This document shows, piece after piece, positions 36,438-48,357 of a stretch of 64,000 bases of DNA (position 1 is its first letter; each line of letters begins with the position of its first letter). Source of the stretch: Sympetrum striolatum (Eukaryota; Arthropoda; Insecta; Odonata; Libellulidae). The position numbers and the translations under genes are program-made. The notes beneath the pieces are model-generated. The model was given only the letters and a program-made list of their open reading frames with translations. It made no database searches and was not told where the DNA came from. The DNA lies in NCBI GenBank assembly GCA_947579665.1, contig OX388348.1:17546001-17610000 (forward strand), in the 5' to 3' direction.

Positions 36438-37119
36438 TAACTATTCTCTAATCAGAATTCTAACGTGGGAATTTGGCGTTGTTGGGTTTGCTCGCTGACG
36501 CCTACGTTACCAAATTCGGTATTTAAATATAAATTATATGATTATATTCTGTAGTCAAAAGCCCAAAGAATATTTTATACTTTTTTCCTCACCAATTAGC
36601 TACATAAGTTTATGAATAGATGATTATGCTACTTAGCCAAAATAGCATTCGATATGTAGTGATCATAATTAATGCCATTATTCAGCATAGTTCATACCAC
36701 ACTACAATTCATACTAAAACCACCATGAACAAGAATATGAAGAAAGGAGAGGAATGATATATTTCATTTATCCTCCGCTAAAAGACAAAATACACTATTC
36801 CTCAAGATTTGGTAGCAAAATCATACAATCCAGAACGAGCTTTACTATAACTAATTTATACCAAAGCATAGTTAATTTGATGAACATGAAAATTCCATGA
36901 CGGTAACACACAACTCTTCCATTTCCTAAAGATTTTATTTCCTAAAGATTTTATTTCCGCGCACCTCATCTAGTTGTGATTCACCTGGAGTGCTTTTAAT
37001 CCACTCTGATCTCACAACGCAGGACGGATCCGTTCTTTTAGGAAAAAGGGTTCAAAGACCTATATAAAATAAAAACCACCAAAAAAAAAACAAAGGAGTT
37101 CTGTAGCCTAGCTGAGGTA
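36438..37119. other. No gene; contains a 16-bp tandem duplication
   Basis: ATTTCCTAAAGATTTT occurs twice in tandem at 36921-36952. Otherwise AT-rich and non-coding. Confidence 0.5.
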
Positions 37120-37510
37120 TACTTAAAAACATCTGCTCTTGGAGTTTAATGCCATCACAGGGTGCGTGAACCGGTACGGAGGAGTGCAGGGGTCGAAGGA
37201 TCCTCCCCAGTTAGTCGATGACGGAGTGAGGGTGGAGAAGTTGCACAAGCGGAGGTTAACGGAGGACAATGCCCCTGTACAGTGGATTTCAAGATGAGGG
37301 GAAATTGCGGAAAAAATGTAGGAGAGGTAGTTGTGGGTTCTCGCAGTAAGTCCCATTTAACCTAAGGGATGCGGTCTCATTTAACTAGAGACTTACCCGG
37401 ACATACTCGCTTAACTGTGGAGCGTAAGATTTTGATAGGAGGCGAAAGAGGTAGGTGATGAGGTTTGGGTTGGAACAGAGAAAGGAAATAAGAGTGCATT
37501 CGGGAAAGAG
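37120..37510. other. GC-richer, purine-leaning block, unassigned
   Basis: Sharp rise in GC against AT-rich flanks. The minus frame 37123-37356 (77 codons) has no recognisable motif. It may be an inserted unknown repeat, but no termini were found. Confidence 0.3.
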
Positions 37511-39554
37511 ACATTATTATGGGCAAAATATTTTCGATATCGCCTTGGATTATATGAATCTTCTATTAGAATTCCGAAAAAATAGTTCCAACAAACTTTT
37601 GAATAAATTTAGAAACTAAATTTCAAGTTTTATGTTATTTTTAATAGCAATGATTACAATGGTCACCGTAGATTATATGGGTTTCAAATAAAATTCCATA
37701 AAATGATTTCAGTAAACCTATGAATGAATGCGAATATCAAATTTCAAGTTTCCTTTTTTATACAATATATATATGTTATATAATTCAGTTTAAATTATTC
37801 ATTAATTTAATGCATCTGAAGTGTTGTTACCAGCTGTTATCCAGACCACAATGTATTCAAAATTCGATTTTCTAATAAATATTAATGTAATTACGGTCGA
37901 GTGCTCTCCACTTTCTATTTTATAGTTATTATTTTCCTCCTTACGTGTCATTCTATCGTGCAGTGAAATCACACAGATTGGGATACAGTAATGAAATGTA
38001 TGCATATTTTTGTACGTTATTTAAAGCAGTTGTTTTTCTGTTTTTAACTTTTTAAATTACAGCAAAAAGATTTGTAAAATCTTAAATTAACTTTCTCATA
38101 TGCATATTTTTCAATGAATTTGTTTCTTTTAAATTTAATTTGACGAAAGTTTAGGCATTCGAAGAGACAAACCAATATCAATCTCGCCAGAATAGTGACA
38201 CTTTATAATTATTAATATGGGATATCATATCAATCAACGTCACTAGCTTGTCTAGCTCTCAGAATGTTTTCGTGGATAATCTACCAACAAGTAAAAATCA
38301 AGTTACAGTTACGTTAAAAATGTTGCTAGAGATACGTCATCAGAATGTAGTCATTTGTAATTAAATTAAAAGCAAAAATTGGAGTAATGATTTACGTAAG
38401 TTGATAGATCTTAGCTAATATGAGGTAATAGTAAGATATATGAGTGATATTTTAATTTGTGATAATTGGTAGTTTAACACCTAATAATTTGCTTATAAAA
38501 AACGCTTATACAAATCCACTTTTATTCTAAGCAGTGCGATCACATTTACCTAATATAGCATCTTAGGAGCAATATCGTTATTTTTAAATTCAGGGTTATT
38601 TACGTTAAAGGAAAGAGGAATATTTTCACGGTCAAAGCTTTCTCATTAAAATGTGGTTATTGTATTAGAGTTTTTTTATTTCGAGTAATATTATTGTGAG
38701 AAAGACCGCATATTATAAAATTAGTAATTTTTATGGAGTGAAATTAATTGCTGCTGACCAGGTACTCAGCGACTTTAACATTTTTGGGTATTTATGTGTT
38801 AAGTTTTTATTGTTTTCATTATTTAATCAAATTCTAAACACACTTAACTCAGCTCAATTAGCTTATCTCGAATAAATTTCAGCCTCAGCGAAAGCTCTGC
38901 ACATTGTATCAGATGTTGAAAACAATTTTCTGTTATTTTCCAGTGGAAGAATTAATTTCTGCTGGATAACAACCCGCATGATTTGGGAGGGAATTTAATT
39001 AACTAAATCAAGGATTTCTGATAATAATGATGATGAAAATCTCTTTCTGGAAACTGCTTAATTACCTGCTGTTTCTCCAATGACAGAGTTTTGAGACTTG
39101 CTTTCCTCTCTTCCATATTTATCTGAAATGATTTTTTACCTCTCACTCGTTTTCATCGCAGTTACCTTGAACTAAATAGGTCCTTTGTACGTTTCCTCAA
39201 ACGTTCTTCAGTAAATCCCACTTGGCCTATTTTTCCAACCATCTGCATACTTTGCCCTTAGCTCATTCTGTCCTTCTAAGACTTTTTATACCATTTATGT
39301 ATGCCTTACATTCCTCTATTCATATATTTTTCTAGTAGGTTGAGAGGTTTAAATTATTTCAAAAGCCAACACGTGGCATCTTACGGAAATTGTATACACT
39401 TAGATACCAATCACAACTTGTAATCTACTGTTGTTAATGCAAATCTTCGCGAGATAACTGTGGATTTGATTAAATTGAGATTTAATTCACTATTTCAATG
39501 GAATAAGAGTATTAAATCAAAGATTTAAGTAATACAATAGAGACTTTCTTAACG
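37511..39554. other. No gene; AT-rich DNA
   Basis: About 2 kb with no recognised feature. Confidence 0.45.
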
Positions 39555-39556
39555 TA

Positions 39557-39633
39557 CACTCCTGGCCAAAATTAACGCAGCACCTCCCTAGCGATCCTTA
39601 CGGCCGGTGCAGCGTTAATTTTGGCCAGGAGTG
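39557..39633. mobile_element. 77-bp palindromic Tc1/mariner-type MITE, copy 1
   Basis: Arms of 28 bases (CACTCCTGGCCAAAATTAAC onward, and the complement ending GTTAATTTTGGCCAGGAGTG) surround a 21-base centre. TA lies on each side (39555-39556, 39634-39635), the target site of Tc1/mariner elements. The arms differ at one position (an A at 39611 that copy 2 lacks). Copy 2 at 42938-43014 has the same length and differs by this one base only. There is no coding capacity, so it must depend on a transposase elsewhere. Confidence 0.85.
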
Positions 39634-39734
39634 TACATTAAATGGCATAATTTCCCTATAAGTTATCCTATATCTCTTCTATAATTCTCCTATATTTCTC
39701 TTATTTTGTGCTATGTCATAGGATAAATTACTTG

Positions 39735-39891
39735 TTCTCTTATTGGTAGTAGTACTGTTAAAAGTGCTTCGACAGCTCAGGTCATTTCGCACATTGGCTC
39801 TCACCGGGAATCGAACCCTGGACCGCTTTCACCAAAGGCAAACGCGATGTCCCTATGACTATCCAGGAGCCTTTTTCTCTTATTTATAGTA
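39735..39891 (-). mobile_element. SINE family 1, copy 2, with 17-bp target-site duplication
   Basis: The body is 39752-39874 on the minus strand. It starts GGCTCCTGGATAG, keeps TTTGGTGAAAGCGGTCCAGG and an intact B box GGTTCGATTCC with T-arm stem, then GAGAGCCAATGTGCGAAATG and GAAGCACTTTTAACA. The flanks 39735-39751 and 39875-39891 are direct repeats (TTCTCTTATT..TAGTA, 15 of 17 identical). The tRNA-like head pairs GGCTC with GAGCC as an acceptor-like stem. It shares head and tail with the plus-strand copy at 13838-13972. Pol III-driven, non-coding; the parental LINE is unknown. Confidence 0.8.
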
Positions 39892-41299
39892 TTTCTAATC
39901 ATAGGCTTTCGTATGTAAATTGGTTATCTTACCGGCCAGTACTTCCAAATTTTCACGTGTCACAAGGTTTGATCTTAATATATATGCGTATATATTTTTC
40001 GCGAAAGCCTGAAGCGTAGTTATTATGCTTATACAGTTACCAGTTAGTGTATATATTTACGTAATATTTATAAAAGTATTCACTCCAGTATCTATATGTA
40101 TACTGTACCAACAAAATGTGTAAAAATTGAAAATACATTTGCATAAAATACATCAATGCAAGAAGAGCACCGTAATAATTGGAGTACGTGGTTGGGTTAG
40201 GACCACACTTTTTCCTTTAGTAACAAAATCAGAGATGACAATATATACATATAGGTTTAAGTAAAAGTGTACATTTTGACCCTGAGTTCACTCTTTAACT
40301 GTAACATATATTATTAAGCTGCATTTATGCACCTTTATCTTATACTCCTTTGAGCGATCGTTTGTTGGGATACCTTCCCATGAAGATAGGATGTGTTTGG
40401 AAAATAGTAGTGTAAGAAATACGTTTGACATAGTCTTATCATGAAGGAATAATCGTCATAGCTATTTTTTGAAGGAGAACATATTTCGATGCATTTAATA
40501 CATAGAACTTAATAGTAAATCTTAATATCCAATAAATAGTACACGAAGTACGAAATTTAAATCAGTGAAGGCAAGTAGGTCAGAAACTGGTTTTGAGATT
40601 TTTGAAACTTTTCACTGCCAAAACTTACAGGATATAATTCCAGAAACTATTAGTTTATATTTCACAGGATATCATTCCTTTATTGAAATCTTAAGACTAT
40701 GTTTGACTGCAAGAATACAATAGTTAAGACTCAATTAACGACGGTAATCAAAGGTCTCAAATTAATGTTTAGTTTTGTATTTCGTACTCATTTATCCAGA
40801 TGATGACCACTATTTTCCAAACACATCGATATTAAAATTTACCTTGGGTGTGTCTTAGAGGGTTGTAACTCAGGGACCTCCTCTTATTTCTGGAAACCGG
40901 TGTCAGCGAGGTGTGGAACGTCGACAAAGACGACTATAAGAGATCAACAGCCGTATTCCAATTTTCTCTCCTTACGTTGACTAGCAGATAAACTTCGGGT
41001 ATTTGGAAAAATCGGGCAATATGGGAAAATATTTTCTTTTTAACCATTTCCGGTGTCAGGTTTTTTAAATTTTATAATAAGAAATACAAATAATCATTAC
41101 AAAATAGTTTAGGTTTATAATAAAATGTGTTTGAGAATTGAGAATAAGTTCAATTTGGAGATACAACCACAAAAGTAAATGGAATTCCGTAAAACCAGAA
41201 CTTACCCAACAAGTATACATTTGCTGCCATTTATATTGATAAATAAATTTCCTTTCCTCGAGCTCATCCGTAAGGAGGCATTATCAGAAGTTATTCCTC
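39892..41299. other. No gene; AT-rich DNA
   Basis: No recognised feature. Confidence 0.4.
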
Positions 41300-41980
41300 A
41301 TAGATAAAACAAAACAGCCATCAACAATATGACACGTAATTTGTACTATCATCCGTCTCAAGCTATGACCCTCCTCAGCCACTATCTCTCGTACTTATTT
41401 ATCTACACTCACTTGGTGACGTGTCACCCTTTTCCCTATCTCCTTCAACATCCTCCTACGTTCTTTGCTTTCCTCCTAATTCCTTTCCTCCCCAGCATCT
41501 TGAGCTCCGGACACGAACCAAACGACTGCTGTCCCGGCACTAAAGCGAGAGACACCGAGGCATGACAGCTTGTCCCCCTGTTTCACGCTGACCCACATTT
41601 CTTCCCATTGCCTCAAACATTTATATCCACCACATATTAATAAATCCACCTTTTAAAATCCGGACCTATGTACGCACAACGGTGACTGGACTCGGGTATT
41701 TTTCCCCGCAAGTCCGTACCTTTTTTATACATCGCGTTCTCCGAGATCCAGGATGGGATTTTTTTGCAGCGCTGTGCTTGATTGCGGCGTGACCCCTGTA
41801 GATATGGGAGGAGGAAACGTTTTCCACATTTAGTTCTCTAAACGGCGCAAAAATGCGGAGCGCTGCAACAACTGGTCGACTTTGTCCTCGGATGAAACTA
41901 TTTTTTCGCCGGAGCCAACCGTGCGGAATTCCTGCTATTACGTTTCGCGCGTTGGGAAAACATTTCTATCAAACGTCACA
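41300..41980. other. Pyrimidine-rich tract then GC-richer island
   Basis: 41330-41640 is C/T-rich (78-codon composition-driven frame at 41329). 41640-41970 is GC-richer with stops in all frames. No gene. Confidence 0.4.
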
Positions 41981-42935
41981 CAGTATCCTACGGTGACAGT
42001 CAAGCTTTAATTATTTTCAAATGATGGCATAATAGGACAATAGAAAATAACTATAGGAAAACACTTGCAAAATTATTTGTCTTTGAATATACAAGTCATT
42101 GTACACGTGGTGTTATAATACTTTCACTATAGGAAACACTATAAGATTATTTCATTCCGTTTGGTTATACTGATCTTTGCGTGTTTAAACAAAACAGGGT
42201 GATGACATTTCCGAAAATTTCTGATAAAATTTGAGCTGTTGCAATTTAAAATGTTCGTTTTGATTCCAGTTTTATTTTGTGTATTTATTGCTAGTATCTA
42301 GGTTTTATGATCACATTTATCGTAGTGTAAATTTCATCAGAATTATTTTATCGAAATTTTTTATAATTTGGTTGCACTTGATATGATAAATAATTATTTT
42401 TTTAGTTTTGAACAGCAAAACTCTTGGTATTATCAAAAGGCTTATATAAAAATGCACGATATTTCACCTAAAAACCTTATATCTTTTTCACTCTAAGCAT
42501 TCTATCTCAATTAGGGTGAACTGCCTTATTATTCACTCCCTTTCTCAACTTCATCTTACATTAAACCTCATTCATTAACAGAGACTAGACAGCTAATGGC
42601 AAAGTAGTGCTGGATTTGCAGTTACTAGTTACGCAATATTTATCTAATCTTTTACCAGAAAAATTACATTCTTCCAAGATTGCTGTACTGGTGATTATTG
42701 TTACATTTACTGTAATACAATTTTTATTCTTTCAAGAAATATACGTAATATAATTTCATTTTTTAAGTAAAAACATCTTTACCCGTTTCATCTATTTTTC
42801 ATTCTGGCTCAGTGATAAGTTATAGTAAACTGACTCACTTCTCATCATGCCAAAAAAGCCTCATTCTCTCTCCAAGTTTTTCGCTAGAAAAGAGTGAAAG
42901 AGTAAAGTATCCAAGTAGCCTTCGGATTGTGTATG
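41981..42935. other. No gene; AT-rich DNA
   Basis: No recognised feature. A frame at 42812-43054 runs through the MITE and is not coding. Confidence 0.4.
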
Positions 42936-42937
42936 TA

Positions 42938-43014
42938 CACTCCTGGCCAAAATTAACGCAGCACCTCCCTAGCGATCCTTACGGCCGGTGCTGCGTTAAT
43001 TTTGGCCAGGAGTG
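42938..43014. mobile_element. 77-bp palindromic Tc1/mariner-type MITE, copy 2
   Basis: A perfect 28-base palindromic arm pair around the centre TCCCTAGCGATCCTTACGGC plus one C. TA flanks both ends (42936-42937, 43015-43016). Identical to copy 1 at 39557 except for one base, so it is a recent mobilisation or the result of gene conversion. Confidence 0.88.
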
Positions 43015-43016
43015 TA

Positions 43017-43530
43017 CTACACTACTACTAATTCAATACAGACAGCGGAATTGAAACAAAATTCCTCACCCAAAACTTTATTCCTCCACACAACGCACCT
43101 CAAGATGTAAATCGTCGCAACTTAACAACCTCAATTCGATTCCGCAAAACGGAGAAAATGCGCGCCTTGAACGAACCGTGGGAAACTACGTAGGGCATAA
43201 ATATACGTTTTCGCGTAAAGGATTCCTCGCATTCCTCCATACAAATAAGGACGAGCCTCTCTCTCCTCGCTCATAATCTCTTCCACTCCTTTTTCCTTAA
43301 AACCACGCTTCTTACCCGGAGGGGATACTTTTATTGACTTAGTGTTTAGGCGGGAGAGGCGGACGTTAGTTGGCAGCGAGAAAGAGAAGTTGAGGATTTG
43401 GGAATGCGAAAGCGAGAGAGGGAAAACAGATTGGGAGGAGGGAAAGAAACGGAGAGAATCAAGACGCAGAGAGTCGCCATCGCTAAAGGCGCTGCAGCTC
43501 TCGAGGAAGATACTCTAAGTTGTACAAGTT
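43017..43530. other. GC-richer block, purine-rich in its second half
   Basis: 43370-43480 is G/A-rich on the plus strand (for example GAAAGCGAGAGAGGGAAAAC), one of the few tracts with the opposite skew. No coding feature. Confidence 0.35.
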
Positions 43531-44819
43531 ATTAAAGGGATTGCCGTGAATAGGGTTTCTATGCTGGGAAATGTAATCTCTGATACTGCAACTAGCAATA
43601 CTGGACTGCCTTATAAATATCTATACTTTCATAGATACTTTTTTCGGTTGAAAATGTAAGAAACTTTGTCTATAGACAATTGCAAGTATTCAAGAGTGAA
43701 ATATTTACTAAAAATATATAAATTTTGATTTAAATATAACCTGGGGAACCTTCCAAAACAATTACAATAGTTTACAATTTTGGTAGAATATAATTTTCAT
43801 AGCTTTTCTGTTTTTTTTTTCAATATTTAATCGTAATACCTATATCGATTTTATTACCATCAATGATGATCTTCATACAATTAACTGCATTACCATTTAT
43901 TTATTTCACCTAATTTCTTAAAAGAAAACTCTTTAATGGCGTCGCGTATAATGATGTATGGATTGATGCTAAATAGAAAAGGCAGAAGGCATGGAAAGCT
44001 CCATATTGGAAACAAAGAAAAGAAATGAGATACTTAAGTGCTTTGTAAATTCAGTCAATTAGGCCTCTCCGATTTATAGTATATAAGATAGCTAAGAATA
44101 TTTTCACATCACATGATGAGTAAAGTGTTATCTCTCAGAGACTACCATTCAAAATAAATAATCCTACTGCTTGAAAGACACATAACGTACTTAACTATCA
44201 CCAAGTTATTCTATGAATATTATTTTTTGATGATTCTTAGAATGGCTTGTTAGGTAGCACTTAAATTGCCTCGACCACCAGGAGTTACTTTACTTATTGA
44301 TTTAAAAAATGTAGGAAGTAGAAAAGTTTCACATTCTTCTCTCTAAATTGGCTCTTTCATGTTAAAGCATACAGATGTTAATTTTATAATTTAATTTTCA
44401 AGCGTAATTTTTGTACCCAAACCTAATTATAATGGTAAGTATTGAATCCGACGTATGTTTCCATAACTTGCATACATTTCGGTGTTTTTTTAGCATTCTT
44501 CGGTTGTTTTATACTCTCGAAAATACAATTGATTCTGTAGAGAGATGAATATTCTATTAAATAATATGTATGTATAAAAGTGTTATGCTTTCATATCTAC
44601 ATAACTCTCAAGAAACAGGTATTCTGAGAGCTGAACTCTTTAGAATCATAAAGTAATTATAGCATATAATATATGTTTCGTTGATTCTAATTTTAAACTT
44701 GGAAGAGCTACTCTGCAATTGGTCATTTAAAATTATCAAAATATTGTAGTTTATTCGCTGTGATATATTAAAACTGTTTTGGACTGGAAAGAATGAATAG
44801 TAGTCGATAAAAAAGAAGG
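43531..44819. other. No gene; AT-rich DNA
   Basis: No recognised feature. Confidence 0.4.
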
Positions 44820-45000
44820 GGGGGATTGAAGAGTGTTTCCTCGCATTTTTCCCTTGCCAAGTAAAGACGACAGCTTTCGACCCGCCTCAACCGTCTGCCA
44901 CTCCACTCTGCCTCCTTTCTCCACATCTCTCTTTTTTATTTCTTTCTCTCCCACCATTCTACCACCTTCCCGCTACTCTTCAAATCTCTCATTAGGATGT
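44820..45000. other. Pyrimidine-rich tract (plus strand)
   Basis: C/T-rich, giving opposed frames on both strands (44751-44957 minus, 44833-45099 plus). Composition, not genes. Confidence 0.4.
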
Positions 45001-47012
45001 TTCATTCTAAGTCTATCTATGAACAAAGAAGTGGAGATTCACTTACACGTGAAGCTTAATATACTAATACTTGGGATCTTGTCTTCCATTTTGTTTTAAT
45101 TTTATGTCAGTTAGTCGCAATAAAATTCATTCCATGATTACGAAAATATCAGTTTCTTACTGGGTTTTTTTCTTATTTTTCTCTTATATTTTGTTTGTTT
45201 TTATTTTGTTTTTCATATGTGAGTCATAAAAACATGCAATGGTTGTCTTCACTTCGTTTATTGATTTCTTTAAATTGAAATTTCTGTTCTATCGACAGAG
45301 GTTTAGCCTGACAGGATTTTAAAAGTTTTTATATATTTTATGCTAAATTTATTTAGGAAGAATAAGAATAAGTTATAATAATAGTTATGTCCTGACGATA
45401 AATATTTATAATCGGTCGCAATAAAAGATTTGTGAAATTTGAACTTAGATTTTTCTACCGTTATTATAGTTTTTATACTTTTCTTTCTATTTCTTTATCG
45501 TCAACCTCCAAGATATTTTTGACGTTATTTCGAAAAAAAAACAGTGTTTCTTTCTCACACTCGACGAACTCAGCCAAGAATATCGAGCAACTTCCATAGA
45601 TTGCTTTTTACCTCTACCAATGGCAAGCTCATTACCCACATTGCACTAACTTTTGCATACTTCAGCTCGTTTATGATGCCACTATTATGCGAATGTGAGC
45701 TAATCTCTAAACTTTCGAGGAGATTAACATAGTTTAATCTACACTTAAGCCCTAATTTATGATAATGGTCTCACACATGCAGCGTCGATCTTATCTGCTT
45801 GATAATTCGGCGTTTGTCTGCCGATGCGCTCATTTCAACGAAAGTTTCCTTCCTTCAGTGAACATCGCTCACCGATAATGGACCATTTAGATAGACAAAG
45901 CATCTTGACCGGCCACTGAAGATATCTTCTTATGTGTTTCCACTCTATCATTGGTCAGTATCTCAAAGATAGACGCAAATGTCCATGCCGTCCTCTTCAG
46001 AGATAATATATTTGTTATCTCATGAATTTCTAAAGTAATAGGTAACTTCATGCACTCATAACTTGAAAAATAGTAGTAAGAAGGTGGTAAAAAGATGGGA
46101 CGGAGAGAAAGAAATAACTTTACTAAACTAGGTGCTCAAGTGTGTGATGGATTAGATTTTATTTTCCTTATTTCTCTTTTCTTTAACCTTTTAGGAATAA
46201 TTTTATTACGCTTCTTTCATAGATGTCGAATTATTGGAATTTTTTAAATGATATTTTTCATTGGATGTTAACTTGTTTTACTTCAATAAATACATCTTTT
46301 AGGCATCTCAAAAAAGTCTGGGTCTCACAAAAAGTCTTTCATAAGTTGTACTGCATCTCTCGGACATGCTGTTCAAAGAAAAACAAGACTTGTAAAAAAC
46401 GTTTTGTTTATGTGAGTCGGTCAGCTGTTTCTCTATACTATTGAAATATCTTAAGGGATTCTTCATGCGCATTAGTGATCAGCATCTTTAGGAAATGTGG
46501 ATTTTCGTATTAAAGTGGTACACCGCATTTACAGAAAAAGGAATACGTCGCCTGCATTGTTTTCCTTTTCCTCTTCTTCTAATTGGGTACATTTTCTTTG
46601 TAGTCCACGTAATTAGACGAGGACAATATAATTTAAGTTCTTTCGGAGAAATATTCATTCGTGTTATTGTTTGTGTTTCCCGCTACACTTATTTCTTGTT
46701 TACTACCACATATAATGAACGTTTCACTTCATTTTCCCATTCCTTACAAAATAGTTCTTTTGGGCTTGTCTTCATTTGCTCGCCTAAGGACTTCTTAATT
46801 AATTACTCATGATTATTATGTCAAAAAAAAGTAGTTGTAATTCTGGCAATGAAAATAAACTATAAAGGTAATAGAAAGAAATGAGTAGCAACATGAAAAT
46901 GTGGTATAGAGAAAACTGATGAAAATAATTTTTTTGTACAAAAATGAGGATCCGGAATTTGGGCGGTAGAATGTAGTGCACGCCCCTGAAGCTCCCCTAT
47001 GCTGGCTGTAAA
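45001..47012. other. No gene; AT-rich DNA
   Basis: Short chance frames only (for example 46495-46812), rich in hydrophobic residues because of T-richness. No domain. Confidence 0.4.
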
Positions 47013-47422
47013 ATCGGCTGACGCCCTTAATGTCCGCAGCCGCGAGATGGCAGCACTGAAGCTCGCCCTTTGAAACCATAATCTCATATGGAGTAAATGG
47101 AAAATAACAGCACGATTATGATGCTTTTACCCTGTTTTTCTTTGTGGGAGTAGTATATACCAAAGATGGAATTCAGAGTTAGTGATTTATCCATTTATAA
47201 GTACTTAAAACAATTTAAAAAAATGGGAAATTAGTAAATCCGAAGAATAAGTGCAGGTTGCCTTCAGGGCACACCACAAGTAACTTCGTCGCTGAGAAAA
47301 CATTATTCGTAGATCAGCGAAGTGTTTTGCTTGGATACACAGAAAATAATTGATCCTCAATAAATTACCAACGTTACATCTACTTTCAACTAGGCCTTTT
47401 AAAACTAGAATCGCAGGATGCA

Positions 47423-47534
47423 CATGGGTTGCCTGAAAAGTTTCCGACATTTCAATATTTCTTGACATGTTATCTGAAAATGTTCTGAAGATGTCTGAAG
47501 AATCTGGGGTTGGAAACTTTTCAGACCACCCTCG
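47423..47534. mobile_element. 112-bp mariner-like MITE in left arm
   Basis: The ends GGTCTGAAAAGTTTCCGAC and their complement resemble mariner terminal repeats. This copy is the mirrored counterpart of 47831-47942. Its outer TA is decayed to CA (47421-47422) while the inner TA (47535-47536) survives. Its outer arm has several changes (GGTTGCCTGAAAAG). Confidence 0.7.
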
Positions 47535-47830
47535 TATATACATTTCCTGAAAAAAAATCGAAGTTCCCAGAAATAGTCTCCAGGAAATGAGTAAACGGTC
47601 AAATATTGTTGAAACATGCATAAATCCAAGAGTGTCAACTTTTAATGACTGGTCTGGACTGCATTTTATCTTGAGGTGCCTGAAATGTGAAGTTAGGTTA
47701 TACAATTTACAAACATAAAGTATAGAGTGGTATAAAAAATTTATTGACCAAACATTAAGTTTTAGACAGTTTTGCAAATTTCCTGGAGACTATTTCTGGG
47801 AATTTCGATTTTTTTCAGGAAATGTATATA

Positions 47831-47942
47831 CGAGGGTGGTCTGAAAAGTTTCCGACCCCAGATTCTTCAGACATCTTCAGAACATTTTCAGAAACCATGT
47901 CAAGAAATGTTGAAATGTCGGAAACTTTTCAGACCACCCATG
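47831..47942. mobile_element. 112-bp mariner-like MITE in right arm
   Basis: Terminal repeats of 26 bases (CGAGGGTGGTCTGAAAAGTT onward, and the complement ending ACCACCCATG) match at about 24 positions. TA sits on both sides (47829-47830, 47943-47944). Only 60 non-repeat bases in the centre, non-coding. A mariner-family transposase would be needed in trans. Confidence 0.78.
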
Positions 47943-48357
47943 TACATACATCTTGCGATTCTAGTTTTAAAAGGCCTAGTTGAAAGTAGATGTAACGTTG
48001 GTAATTTATTAAGGATCAATTATTTTCTGTGTATCCAAGCAGAACACTTCGCTGATCTACGAATAATGTTTTCACAAGTTACTTGTGGTGTGCCCTGAAG
48101 GCAACCTGCACTTATTCTTTGGATTTACTAATTTGCCCATTTTATTCAATTGTTTTAAGTACTTATCAATGGATGAATCACTAACTCTGAATTCCATCTT
48201 TGGTATATACTACTCCCGCAAAGAAAAAGAGAGAAAAAGAAATCATAATCGTGCTGTTTTTTCCATTTACTCCATATGAGATTATGGTTTCAAAGGGAGG
48301 GCTTCAGTGCTGCCATCTCGCGGCTGCCATCACGCGGATACGGACATTAAGGGAGCC

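Larger units (their letters stand above)
47013..48357. repeat. Large inverted repeat (foldback): about 575-bp arms, 189-bp spacer
   Basis: The left arm 47013-47588 is the reverse complement of the right arm 47778-48357. The outer parts share TTAATGTCC, CCGCGAGATGGCAGCACTGA and AACCATAATCTCATATGG. The middle parts share GCAGGTTGCCTTCAGGGCAC and TTACCAACGTTACATCTACT; a 79-base sample around the latter shows one mismatch. The inner ends share CCCAGAAATAGTCTCCAGGA. The right arm has a roughly 14-base local duplication near 48311-48336. Each arm carries a 112-bp mariner-like MITE at the mirrored position. Frames of 77-190 codons in both arms are translations of the repeat, not genes. A transcript would fold into a long hairpin. 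It could be a foldback transposon, an inverted duplication or a hairpin-siRNA source; no target duplication was recognised at the outer ends. Confidence 0.85.

Noticed and set aside
37123..37356. 77-codon minus-strand frame in a GC-rich block
   Set aside because: No motif, and no continuing exon or repeat termini could be identified.
46816..47087. Overlapping minus frames beginning near the MVSKGELQCCHL peptide
   Set aside because: The N-terminal part is the outer end of the inverted repeat (mirrored at about 48285-48340), and two frames overlap.
47205..47777. 190-codon minus-strand open frame
   Set aside because: It runs through the left arm, the MITE and the spacer of the inverted repeat, and parts are mirrored in the right arm. 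It is repeat sequence, not a gene.
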